Shown here one piece after another: positions 47,385 to 56,299 of a DNA stretch of 64,000 bases (position 1 is the first letter of the stretch; each line of letters starts with the position of its first letter). The notes under the pieces were generated by a model. It was not told the DNA's origin and searched no databases. It saw nothing but the letters and a program-made list of their open reading frames with translations. Location: NCBI RefSeq assembly GCF_030295955.1, contig NZ_AP027363.1, positions 1,240,001 to 1,304,000 of the forward strand. The letters run 5' to 3'. Position numbers and translations under genes: made by a program. Origin of the DNA: Thalassotalea agarivorans (GTDB taxonomy: Bacteria; Pseudomonadota; Gammaproteobacteria; Enterobacterales; Alteromonadaceae).

Positions 47385-49574
47385 ATGGAAATAAATGTAA
47401 ATTTTCTTGATAACTTGAGATTAGAAGCAAAATTTGATGATTTTAGCGTTATTGCTGATCAACCTATTCGTTATAAAGGTGACGGTAGTGCGCCGAGCCC
47501 TTTTGATTATTTTCTAGCTTCTTCTGCGCTTTGTGCGGCGTATTTCGTCAAGGTGTATTGCAATGCAAGAGATATATCTACCGACAATATCAAAGTATCT
47601 CAAAACAATATTGTTGACCCTGAAGATCGTTATAACCAAGTCTTTCAAATAGACGTTGAGTTACCTGAGACGATTTCTGAAAAAGATCGTCAAGGTATTT
47701 TGCGTTCGATTGATCGTTGTACAGTAAAAAAAGTGGTTCAAACCAATCCTACCTTCAAGGTTAATGCTGTAGAAAGCCTAGCAGATAACAACGAAGCTAT
47801 GCTGATGGTTGATGTCGGTGAACATAGTGAAACATACATTTTAGGTAAAGACTTACCACTTGAGAAAACGATCGAAAATATGACGTCGATTTTGTCGAGC
47901 CTCGGTATGAAAATAGAAGTTTCGTCTTGGCGTAATATCGTGCCCAATGTTTGGTCTTTACATATTCGTGATGCTCAGTCGCCAATGTGTTTTACCAACG
48001 GTAAAGGCGCAAGTAAGGAAAGTGCGCTATGTTCAGCGTTAGGTGAGTTCATTGAACGTTTAAGTTGTAACTTCTTTTACAATGACCAGTTTTTTGGTGA
48101 AGAGATTGCCAATAGCGAGTTTGTTCATTACCCCAATGAAAAGTGGTTTGCACTGACCGAAGATGACAGTTTACCTGAAGGGATACTCGACGAATATACT
48201 CGCGCTATTTACAACCCAGATGACGAGCTATATGGTTCAAACTTAATTGATACAAATTCAGGCAATTTTGAACGTGGTATTTGCAGCTTGCCTTATACCC
48301 GCGCGTCTGATGGCGAAACGGTTTACTTTCCTTCAAACCTTATCGAGAACTTATTTTTAAGCAATGGCATGAGCGCGGGTAACAACCTACATGAAGCGCA
48401 AGTCCAATGTTTGTCAGAAATTTTTGAACGCGCTGTAAAGCGACAAATTATCGAGCAAGAAATTTCATTACCTGATGTGCCAGAGCAGGTTTTAGCGAAA
48501 TACCCTGCTATTCAGGCAGGGATCGCTGGCCTAGAAGCACAAGGTTTTCCTGTGGTGGTAAAGGATGCTTCGCTTGGCGGAAAATTCCCGGTTATGTGTG
48601 TCACCTTGATGAATCCGAAAACAGGTGGTGTATTTGCATCATTTGGCGCTCATCCAAGTTTTGAGGTTGCGTTGGAGCGCAGTTTAACTGAGTTGCTACA
48701 AGGCAGAAGCTTTGAAGGGTTAAACGACGTACCTAAACCAACGTTTAGCAGTGAAGCGGTTGCTGAACCAGAAAACTTTGTGGAACATTTTATTGATTCT
48801 ACCGGTGTTATATCGTGGCGATTTTTTAGTGCGAAACATGATTATAGTTTCTGTGAGTGGGATTTTTCGGGCAGCAACGAGGAAGAATGTCAGCAACTAA
48901 TGGCCATTCTTTCTAAGTTAGGTAAAGAGTCATATATGGCGGTATACGAAGATTTGGGCGCTACCGCTTGTCGTATTTTAGTACCAGATTTTTCTGAGGT
49001 ATATCCAGTCGAAGACCTTATCTGGGACAACACTAACAAAGCGTTAGAGTATCGAGAAGATATCCTTAATTTGCACCGTCTAAGTGATGAGCAGTTAGAA
49101 AGTTTGTTTCATCGTTTAGAGGATAGTCAATTAGACAATTATATTGATATTCGTACCCTGATAGGCATCGAATTTGATGAAAATACGGTTTGGGGTCAGC
49201 TGACAATATTAGAACTCAAAATTCTTATCGCACTTGCACTGGGCGCATTTGAAGAAGCCTATGATATGGTTGGAGAGTTTTTGCAATACAATGACAATAC
49301 CGTAGAGCGAGGCTTGTTCTATCAAGCGATGCACCTAGTTTTAGAAATAGCATTAGATGAATCTTTAGAGCTAGAAGATTATTTAGACAGCTTTAATCGT
49401 ATGTATTCAGAAGATGTGATGGCGCAAGTGGTTGGTTCGTTAACCGGAGAGGTAACATTTTCTGGCCTTACAGAAACCAGTATGGCACTGGAAGGCATAG
49501 AGCCTCACCTAAGACTCATTGAAAGCTATAAGAAACTTCATGCAGCACGCGCTAATGGTGGTATAACGCGTTAA
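47385..49574 (+). CDS. OsmC domain fused to YcaO domain protein
   Basis: A 729-residue fusion. Residues about 1-140 are an OsmC/Ohr-type fold with its two conserved cysteines, Cys50 (ASSALCAAYF) and Cys112 (IDRCTVKK), plus Cys59. Residues about 170-729 correspond to full-length E. coli YcaO, including GEFIERLSC (about 221-229), NLHEAQVQCLSEIFERAV and FGAHPSFEVALERSLTELLQG, the ATP-binding glutamates of the YcaO fold. E. coli YcaO has been linked genetically to RimO-dependent S12 methylthiolation, and rimO is encoded 5 kb downstream. The OsmC part could supply thiol or peroxide chemistry; that is inference. Confidence 0.88.
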   Translation: MEINVNFLDNLRLEAKFDDFSVIADQPIRYKGDGSAPSPFDYFLASSALCAAYFVKVYCNARDISTDNIKVSQNNIVDPEDRYNQVFQIDVELPETISEKDRQGILRSIDRCTVKKVVQTNPTFKVNAVESLADNNEAMLMVDVGEHSETYILGKDLPLEKTIENMTSILSSLGMKIEVSSWRNIVPNVWSLHIRDAQSPMCFTNGKGASKESALCSALGEFIERLSCNFFYNDQFFGEEIANSEFVHYPNEKWFALTEDDSLPEGILDEYTRAIYNPDDELYGSNLIDTNSGNFERGICSLPYTRASDGETVYFPSNLIENLFLSNGMSAGNNLHEAQVQCLSEIFERAVKRQIIEQEISLPDVPEQVLAKYPAIQAGIAGLEAQGFPVVVKDASLGGKFPVMCVTLMNPKTGGVFASFGAHPSFEVALERSLTELLQGRSFEGLNDVPKPTFSSEAVAEPENFVEHFIDSTGVISWRFFSAKHDYSFCEWDFSGSNEEECQQLMAILSKLGKESYMAVYEDLGATACRILVPDFSEVYPVEDLIWDNTNKALEYREDILNLHRLSDEQLESLFHRLEDSQLDNYIDIRTLIGIEFDENTVWGQLTILELKILIALALGAFEEAYDMVGEFLQYNDNTVERGLFYQAMHLVLEIALDESLELEDYLDSFNRMYSEDVMAQVVGSLTGEVTFSGLTETSMALEGIEPHLRLIESYKKLHAARANGGITR

Positions 49575-49583
49575 TTTGCAGAT

Positions 49584-49620
49584 GGCCAAGGTTAATCCCC
49601 TTGGCCTTTGGGCAATTTTT
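49584..49620 (+). terminator. Possible terminator of the OsmC-YcaO gene
   Basis: GGCCAAGG (49584-49591) pairs with CCTTGGCC (49599-49606) around a 7-base loop, followed by TTTGGGCAATTTTT. The T tract is interrupted, so strength is uncertain. Confidence 0.55.
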
Positions 49621-49697
49621 ACTATGCGATAAAGATTTATTCCCAGCACATTTCTTGTTACTGTACTTTTGATACATCAATCAAAAAGACGTACCTC

Positions 49698-50000
49698 ATG
49701 GAAAAGCAATACAAAACGTTTAAAGAATTTTATCCTTTTTACTTGTCACAACACGAAAACAAAACAAGCCGCTATTTGCACTATATCGGTACAAGTTTAG
49801 GGTTGGTATTGTTCGTCTATGCACTTGTCGTACAAAACCCTTGGTTGTTGTTAGTTTCTTTTGTTTGTGGATATGGATTTGCTTGGGTGGGCCATTTCTT
49901 CTTCGAGAAAAACAAACCTGCGACTTTCCAATACCCTTGGTATAGCTTCCTAGGTGACTGGGTGATGTTATGGCAGTTTTTAACGGGCAAACGTCGATAG
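49698..50000 (+). CDS. DUF962/Mpo1-like small membrane protein
   Basis: A 100-residue protein starting at ATG 49698 (MEKQYKTFKEFYPFYLSQHE). It has the Mpo1/YGL010w family features: an HxxxxxRxxHxxG motif, HENKTSRYLHYIG at about residues 19-31, two membrane helices, and a WVGHFFFEKNKPATFQYP segment at about 63-80. Yeast Mpo1 is an iron-dependent dioxygenase of 2-hydroxy fatty acids; the bacterial role is not established. The frame upstream to 49608 overlaps a hairpin and is not used. Confidence 0.85.
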   Translation: MEKQYKTFKEFYPFYLSQHENKTSRYLHYIGTSLGLVLFVYALVVQNPWLLLVSFVCGYGFAWVGHFFFEKNKPATFQYPWYSFLGDWVMLWQFLTGKRR

Positions 50001-50070
50001 TCGTTAGTTTTTTACAATAACTCGGCAACCTGTATAGTGCTTTAATAGTTATACTTGTTATAGCGCAATG

Positions 50071-52986
50071 CTATTCTGTCCCTGCTTCAATGCTAATCAC
50101 TTCATCGAGTTTTCGCTTGGTGAGTAGGGTGTTTTTGTGAGATTCGCCAAGTATAGCTTTTCGTTGCTGCCAAGTTTCTGTCAGTAATAATCTTGCTTGG
50201 TTACTTTTTCCCGTTTCAATGTAGAGTTCACCTAGGTAATGTTTTGAGCTTAGTACTTCGGGATGGTCAGTTCCCATCACGCGAGAAGAGGCATCTATAT
50301 GTCGAGTAAAAAGCTTTTCAGCGTTGTCATATTGGTTAGTCGCTAGCTGAGTTATCGCTAGTCTTCGCATGCAATGTAGCGTGTATGGATTGTTTAATTG
50401 GGCTTTTTCTAGCCAAGTTTCATAGCACTGTGAGTAGTAGCTTTCTGCTTTTGAATACATGTTTTGTGCAAAATACAAGTCACCCAAGTTTTCAAGTGAG
50501 TACAAAGTATGGTTGTGGCTTGCACCAAATAGCGTTTTTCGACGGTGGTAAACATCTAAAAATATAGCTTCTGCTTCATCGTAGTTTTTTTGATCCAGAT
50601 AATAGGTGGCAAGATTGTCTAATGCGCCTAAAGTATCCTTATGTTCTTCTCCAAACAACAGTTTGCTCACCTCAATCGTTTCTATAATTCTTGCGTATTC
50701 GCCTGTAGGATCGGATTTAAGCACACTTAACCGACTTAAAGTAAACAGCAAGCCAAGGTAATCTTCATCTCTTGTTAAATTATTATCTTTGTATATGCGG
50801 AATCCCTTATTTAGGTGATATTCCGCCGGTTTAATTTTACCAAGATCAATGTAAATCACGCCAAGTGTTTTGTGTAATAGCGCATCAACATAGAGTTGTT
50901 GAATAGTGCTCTTTTCATTTTTATCGTTAAGTTGTTCACTTGCATTAGCCAAGACATCTTCTAATAGGAGGTCTTTTCCTTGCGCCTCATAGGGGCTCTC
51001 GGCGGTTAGTATTTTGGTTAAAAACTTTGATATGGCTTTAGTTCGCTGACTTTGCGTTAGTGCAGTATCACGTTCAAACCTCACTTGCTTTGCTTGAAAC
51101 CAAGTGGAGATGCTAAAGGCGATTAACGCAACAACTGCAGTGGCTAATACATACTTTTTTCTACTTTGGTAGCGTTTTGATTTTGCGATAAATTCAAGCT
51201 CTGCCTTACTTAGCGTAATTTCCGAGCGATCCATTAAGTCAATGCAGTCAAGCACCTTCTTTTTAGAATTCAACAAGGCGTCCGACGCTTTACCGCTTTC
51301 CAACCAAAAAGCACAATTTTCCGCAAGTTGCTCTCTGGTCTGAATAGCGCTGGCATTGTCATTTAACCATTGTTTTATTCGTTGCCAGTGTTTGAGCAAA
51401 GCTTCATGCGCTATGGTAATGTATTGCACCGGCTCTCCTCGAGCGTTTTGTATCAATGATACAAACAACTGAGCATCTAAGAATCGTTGAATAAATTGTT
51501 TTTCCAACGCTGTTTTGAATGCGGTTATCGGTACTTTTCGCGCTGTCACAGCATGTTTGTTTTTATGATCCACCTGGATTAACGCATGCATGATGTTATT
51601 CCAACAGCCTTGTGTTTTTTTAGGTAGGCTGGTGAACACTTTTTCCGCTTGCTTCGCGATAGCGCCTTCTATTCCACCAATTTGATGATAAACATTCATT
51701 GTTAATTGGTTGTCTTTGCTGCGTTTTTGATAGAGTTGATCTAAGGTGTATTCAAGCAGCGGCAGCGCATCTGGGTTCTTAACCGCGGTATCTAGCAATA
51801 TATCGTCCAATTGCACACCTGACTTTGCATCCTGTTCAAAAGTAAGGCCTGCGGCAATAGCAGGGTTTCTTATCATCCTTGTGATTTCTGTTGGTGTTGG
51901 TGGCTGCAAATCATATTGGCTACCAGCATCTTTTAATTCAGTGAATCCTTTTATAGCTGTGCATTCTGCATAAAAATCATTTCTAAGTAGCGCCACACAT
52001 AAAATATGCTCGTGCAGGGCTAATTGCTTAATGCAAAGTACTAAATGCTCTTTGGCGGCTGTCGTTAGGTTTTCATCAAGTAAAAACTGTTCAAATTGGT
52101 CTAAAACGAGCAAACAATAAGAGGTGGTTGGTTTTTTTTCATGGGCACTGGATAGCTCAATGCTATCTGGAGAAGTTGATATATTAGTCGGTAATGCAAT
52201 TCCCGCATTAATGCGTTCTGGGCTTCGTTTAACCTCTTTAATAAACTTGTCGAGAGAAATGCTTTCCTTTAGCAATGACATGGCTTCTAGTGCATTTACA
52301 AGTGTAACGGTTGGCGACTCGTGAATACTTTGACTGGGCATCACGATATGGTGTTTGACCACATTAAGCGGAAAAAGCCCTTTCTCTTTGCTTAATTGTG
52401 GCAGGACCCCCGCTCTGATTAAAGAGGACTTACCACTACCGCTTTTACCCAGAACTAAAAGAAAGTGGCATTGTTTTTCTATACAAAGGGTTAGATGATG
52501 AACTACGTCAGCTATAGCTGCTGTTCTGCCAAAATAGACCGCCGCATGTTTATTCTCAAACGTATTCAAGCCCAAATATGGAGAGCCATCATTCCATTTT
52601 TTAAGGGGGGTACGCTGCGAGAGGTCAGGGCCATCGTCAGGGAAATCGACATTAGCGATAATTTTATACCCCCGACGATAGATGGTTTCTATGTAGCTCG
52701 GGTTTTTAGCATCGCAGCCAAGTTTCTTTCTCAGACCCGCGATGCATTTTTGCACAGGGGCGTCACCATAAAAAGTGCCTGCCCAACAAGCGGTCAGTAA
52801 TTGTTCTGCACTAATGGTTTGCCCAGCATGCTGGCAAAGGTAAATCAGTACATCCATCATTTTAGGTTCGATGGTGTAGCACTTTCCATTGCTAATGAGC
52901 TGATTAGAACCACTATCAACGGTCCAAGCGCCTAGCTTAAACGAATATTGTTTCTCTGCTTTACTAACGGGACCTTTAGCATCCAT
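50071..52986 (-). CDS. Membrane-tethered wHTH-STAND NTPase-TPR regulator
   Basis: A 971-residue multidomain protein. Residues about 14-112 form an OmpR/CadC-type winged helix (IEPKMMDVLIYLCQHAGQTI). Residues about 136-480 are an nSTAND-type NTPase opening SPYLGLNTFENKHAAVYFGR, with Walker A GKSGSGKS at 180-187 and Walker B LLVLDQFEQFLL. A single membrane helix follows (about 613-631), then about eight TPR units of the tetratricopeptide-12 kind (LGALDNLATYYLDQKNYDEA and similar). The predicted topology puts DNA binding and NTPase in the cytoplasm and the TPR part in the periplasm. It is divergent from the exported propeller-like gene at 53259, a possible target or ligand. Function inferred. 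Confidence 0.82.
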   Translation of the reverse strand: MDAKGPVSKAEKQYSFKLGAWTVDSGSNQLISNGKCYTIEPKMMDVLIYLCQHAGQTISAEQLLTACWAGTFYGDAPVQKCIAGLRKKLGCDAKNPSYIETIYRRGYKIIANVDFPDDGPDLSQRTPLKKWNDGSPYLGLNTFENKHAAVYFGRTAAIADVVHHLTLCIEKQCHFLLVLGKSGSGKSSLIRAGVLPQLSKEKGLFPLNVVKHHIVMPSQSIHESPTVTLVNALEAMSLLKESISLDKFIKEVKRSPERINAGIALPTNISTSPDSIELSSAHEKKPTTSYCLLVLDQFEQFLLDENLTTAAKEHLVLCIKQLALHEHILCVALLRNDFYAECTAIKGFTELKDAGSQYDLQPPTPTEITRMIRNPAIAAGLTFEQDAKSGVQLDDILLDTAVKNPDALPLLEYTLDQLYQKRSKDNQLTMNVYHQIGGIEGAIAKQAEKVFTSLPKKTQGCWNNIMHALIQVDHKNKHAVTARKVPITAFKTALEKQFIQRFLDAQLFVSLIQNARGEPVQYITIAHEALLKHWQRIKQWLNDNASAIQTREQLAENCAFWLESGKASDALLNSKKKVLDCIDLMDRSEITLSKAELEFIAKSKRYQSRKKYVLATAVVALIAFSISTWFQAKQVRFERDTALTQSQRTKAISKFLTKILTAESPYEAQGKDLLLEDVLANASEQLNDKNEKSTIQQLYVDALLHKTLGVIYIDLGKIKPAEYHLNKGFRIYKDNNLTRDEDYLGLLFTLSRLSVLKSDPTGEYARIIETIEVSKLLFGEEHKDTLGALDNLATYYLDQKNYDEAEAIFLDVYHRRKTLFGASHNHTLYSLENLGDLYFAQNMYSKAESYYSQCYETWLEKAQLNNPYTLHCMRRLAITQLATNQYDNAEKLFTRHIDASSRVMGTDHPEVLSSKHYLGELYIETGKSNQARLLLTETWQQRKAILGESHKNTLLTKRKLDEVISIEAGTE

Positions 52987-53258
52987 TCGAATTGTTGCCT
53001 ATATGCAGTGTATGTAACTATTAAAGTCTAATGTCTTCGTTTTGTCATGCCCTGGTATTGCGTGGCAATGTCATAGTTTCTAGTTTTTTATATCACTGAA
53101 ATGCAGTATTTTTCTACTAAATCTATGATTGGTAAGGAAATCGTAAGGTTTAACTTAAATGGTTAGAAAACCGTAAGTCATTTTTTAACAACCTGAACAA
53201 TACTGAATTGAGCAGATAGGAGTAGCTAAGCAAAATTTTAGGTTTTATGGAGGAAGTC

Positions 53259-53897
53259 ATGAAGTATTTAATATGTTTCGTTGTATTAGTTATCAACTCA
53301 GTCGCTTTGGCACCCGCTCAAGCTGAGCAAACTACCTTAGAAATAGCACCGGTATGGAGTATGGATTCATCCTTACAGGCAACATTTGTCGAGCAGCATC
53401 AAACGTATTATTTAATAGTTAAGGACAAGGAAGGCAACTCAGTATCCGAACACCTCGTATCAAGGAGTAGCAATCTTTCGGATATCTCTTGGGCACACGA
53501 TAACAACCACTTAAGTTTTGTTGAAAACAATAACCGTTTATGGCTGCTCAATTTAAAAACAAATGCATTATCATTAATTGCATTTAACCAAAGTGAACAA
53601 GCAAAGGATAGCCAAGACATACCAGCGTTTAACGTGCAATGGTCGCCACAGGGTAATTGGATTCAGTATTTATCTAAAACGCCTAACAGAACGTCTGCTA
53701 AAGTTTATTCTCTCGATCGCCGCCGCTCTTTTACTATCCCTGTCAACGCAGAGCAGATAGCATCAATCAACTGGCATAGCCAGGAAAGTCAATTAGTCGT
53801 TAATACAGATGATGGAAATAATGTGGAAAGCGAATTGATGGTACAAGGCATCAAACTACTTGTTAATCCACAGACTCAATTGGTAAAAGCCTATTAG
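53259..53897 (+). CDS. Exported WD40/TolB-like propeller fragment protein
   Basis: A 212-residue precursor. The ATG at 53259 follows GGAGGAAG closely; an ATG at 53247 is in frame but lies over that ribosome-binding site. A signal peptide (to about residue 22, PAQAE) is followed by repeats in the TolB/PD40 style (LSDISWAHDNNHLSFV, FNVQWSPQGNWIQYLS, IASINWHSQESQLVV), enough for about three to four blades, fewer than a closed propeller. It is divergent from the STAND regulator gene. Function unknown. Confidence 0.65.
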   Translation: MKYLICFVVLVINSVALAPAQAEQTTLEIAPVWSMDSSLQATFVEQHQTYYLIVKDKEGNSVSEHLVSRSSNLSDISWAHDNNHLSFVENNNRLWLLNLKTNALSLIAFNQSEQAKDSQDIPAFNVQWSPQGNWIQYLSKTPNRTSAKVYSLDRRRSFTIPVNAEQIASINWHSQESQLVVNTDDGNNVESELMVQGIKLLVNPQTQLVKAY

Positions 53898-53945
53898 GCT
53901 GGCAAAGGCAAACTTAGCAATAGCTATCAGGGGTATGCTAGCAAT

Positions 53946-53973
53946 AAAAAAGCACCATTATTTGGTGCTTTTT
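53946..53973. terminator. Bidirectional terminator
   Basis: AGCACCA (53951-53957), TTATT loop, TGGTGCT (53963-53969), with A and T runs on either side. It separates the exported propeller-like gene from the convergent PEP-CTERM gene. Confidence 0.88.
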
Positions 53974-53997
53974 AACAATCTAAAAACGTATGAATAA

Positions 53998-54516
53998 TTA
54001 CTGATTTAATTTTCGTGACATCAGCCCCAAAATACCTAATACAAAAATCGCTAGGGTTGAAGGTTCAGGAACCGGAACGCCGGTAGTTGTAACAAGAAAA
54101 ACTGAACGTTCGTCTGATGATCTGACATCACCACCCGATATCGATACAACACCTGGGAAGTTAATATCCGTAGGGTTTGTTCGATTGATTTCACTGATTA
54201 TTAAGTCTAGTTCTGTAATTACGCCATCGCTAAAAATTAACCATGGGTATTGAGGATAATCTGTGTCATTAGTGTTAGTGAAAATTTGACCTAGCAAGTT
54301 CAAGGTCATGGTAAACTCTGTTCCTTCTAAAGTTTCCTCACCGACTCCCGATAGTAGATCATCGTCAAATTCAACCGACAAAGATCCCGTGGCTCCCACT
54401 GCGACACCAGAAACTATCGCAACGTCTAATTCTTCAGTAATTAAACCTGCATTAGCAATACTACTTAATGACAAAAACAAACTTGCCAAGACCGCTTTTA
54501 ACATTTTTAACTTCAT
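53998..54516 (-). CDS. PEP-CTERM sorting-domain protein
   Basis: A 172-residue exported protein. It has a Sec signal (to about residue 23, IANAG) and a C-terminal VPEPSTLAIFVLGILGLM followed by SRK, the canonical PEP-CTERM motif, hydrophobic helix and basic end recognised by exosortases. The middle is Ser/Thr/Asp-rich and beta-like, without a recognised domain. No exosortase or exopolysaccharide genes are in the window, so sorting must depend on genes elsewhere. Confidence 0.88.
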   Translation of the reverse strand: MKLKMLKAVLASLFLSLSSIANAGLITEELDVAIVSGVAVGATGSLSVEFDDDLLSGVGEETLEGTEFTMTLNLLGQIFTNTNDTDYPQYPWLIFSDGVITELDLIISEINRTNPTDINFPGVVSISGGDVRSSDERSVFLVTTTGVPVPEPSTLAIFVLGILGLMSRKLNQ

Positions 54517-54799
54517 AGTACTTCCCTTTGAAATACGTTCATTGAAATAGAATGGTAATGCTTATGGTTATTCGCTTGAATGTCAGCATTAATCGTACCA
54601 AGACGTAAAAATCCTTAATTTACATTGTGATAGTGATATAGATAAAACGCGAAAACTATAATGTGTAAAAGAATTGGACACTTCTGCAAACGTAACGCTA
54701 TACCATTTGCTTGATACGTTTCGTTCACTAACCAAATACTTTGCTGTATAATTTGCCCTCTCAAAAGCACTGCTAACCATTGATTTAATAAAGACACGC

Positions 54800-56251
54800 A
54801 TGACTGTTGAACAATTCGACCCGAACAAAACATCACCCAAAGCTCAATCTGACATTAAGCAGACCACTACACTAGATACGCCTAACCAAGTCATCGCAGA
54901 GCAAGCGAGTCAGGTAGGTCATAGCCAAACACAGGGCAGCCGTATTGGCTTTGTTAGCCTTGGCTGTCCCAAAAACTTGGTAGATTCTGAGCGGATACTG
55001 ACCCAACTTCGTACCGAAGGGTATGATGTTGTGCCAAGTTATGATGATGCCGATTTAGTGATAGTAAACACCTGTGGTTTCATCGATAGTGCTGTGCAAG
55101 AGTCGCTCGACACCATTGGCGAAGCGCTCAACGAAAACGGTAAAGTGCTTGTAACGGGCTGCTTAGGTGCCAAAGAAGATGAGATTACTGAAATTCATCC
55201 CAATGTATTAGGTGTCACGGGTCCTCATGCTTATGAAGAAGTATTGACGCAGGTGCATAGCCATGTTGCCAAGCCTAAACACAACCCGTTTACCGATCTT
55301 ATTCCTGATCATGGTGTTAAGTTAACGCCTAAACATTTTGCTTACTTAAAAATATCGGAAGGCTGTAACCACCGTTGTACTTTTTGCATCATTCCTTCCA
55401 TGCGTGGCGACCTTGATTCTCGTCCAATTGGCAGTGTTCTAAGTGAAGCAAAACGTTTAGCTGATGCTGGCGTAAAAGAATTATTGGTGATTTCACAGGA
55501 TACATCTGCCTACGGCGTAGATGTAAAGCACAAGACTGATTTCTGGGATGGCATGCCGGTTAAAACGCATATGAAGGCGATGTGTGAACAACTCGCTAAA
55601 CTCGGTATTTGGGTGCGCCTACACTATGTTTATCCATACCCGCACGTAGACGATATTATTCCACTGATGGCAGAGGGAAAAATACTGCCTTACTTGGACA
55701 TTCCTTTTCAACATGCAAGTAAGCGTATCTTAAAGCTTATGAAACGCCCTGGTAGCTCAGACAGAGTGCTAGAGCGTATTAAAAAATGGCGAGAAATTTG
55801 CCCTGAATTAGTGATACGTTCTACTTTCATTGTCGGCTTTCCAGGTGAAACAGAAGAAGAGTTTGAAGAGCTGCTCGACTTTTTAAGAGAAGCGCAACTA
55901 GATCGCGTTGGCTGCTTTAAATACTCACCTGTTGAAGGCGCAACTGCCAATGATTTGCCAGATCATGTACCTGAAGAAATACAGGAACAGCGTCTGCAAC
56001 GCTTTATGCAAGTGCAAGCGGAAATCAGTGCCGCTAAACTGCAAGCGCGCATCGGCCAAGAGTATTTGGTGCTTATTGATGAAGTAACAGACATTGGTGC
56101 AGTAGGGCGTTCTTATATGGATGCACCAGAGGTAGATGGAAAAGTTCACCTTAGCGATGAGTTTGACGTTAAACCAGGCGAGCTTGTTTGGGTACAAATC
56201 ATTCATGCCGATGAGCATGACGTTTGGGGCGTAAAAGTAGACGACGAATAA
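54800..56251 (+). CDS. rimO: Ribosomal protein S12 methylthiotransferase RimO
   Basis: Radical-SAM enzyme that methylthiolates the conserved Asp of ribosomal protein S12. The conserved part starts at [17 protein letters not shown], with Cys56 and Cys92 of the auxiliary cluster and a third Cys in TGCLGAKE. The radical-SAM cluster is Cys189, Cys193 and Cys196 in GCNHRCTFC, and a TRAM domain ends the 483-residue protein. The first 47 residues are a Gln/Thr-rich extension not usual for RimO. The last 61 bp recur in diverged form at 57800. Confidence 0.95.
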   Translation: MTVEQFDPNKTSPKAQSDIKQTTTLDTPNQVIAEQASQVGHSQTQGSRIGFVSLGCPKNLVDSERILTQLRTEGYDVVPSYDDADLVIVNTCGFIDSAVQESLDTIGEALNENGKVLVTGCLGAKEDEITEIHPNVLGVTGPHAYEEVLTQVHSHVAKPKHNPFTDLIPDHGVKLTPKHFAYLKISEGCNHRCTFCIIPSMRGDLDSRPIGSVLSEAKRLADAGVKELLVISQDTSAYGVDVKHKTDFWDGMPVKTHMKAMCEQLAKLGIWVRLHYVYPYPHVDDIIPLMAEGKILPYLDIPFQHASKRILKLMKRPGSSDRVLERIKKWREICPELVIRSTFIVGFPGETEEEFEELLDFLREAQLDRVGCFKYSPVEGATANDLPDHVPEEIQEQRLQRFMQVQAEISAAKLQARIGQEYLVLIDEVTDIGAVGRSYMDAPEVDGKVHLSDEFDVKPGELVWVQIIHADEHDVWGVKVDDE

Positions 56252-56261
56252 TTACTTATGT

Positions 56262-56295
56262 AGCACGAGCGAATATGCTCTTCGCTCGTGCTTTA
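56262..56295. terminator. Hairpin terminator between rimO and dbpA
   Basis: AGCACGAGCGAA (56262-56273) pairs perfectly with TTCGCTCGTGCT (56281-56292) around a 7-base loop. The plus-strand tail is TTTAATAGTT. It lies between two convergent stops. Confidence 0.75.
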
Positions 56296-56299
56296 ATAG

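Noticed and set aside
54589-54840. Minus-strand frames of 73-83 codons upstream of rimO.
   Set aside because: They run across the rimO promoter and start, have no ribosome-binding site and no family likeness.
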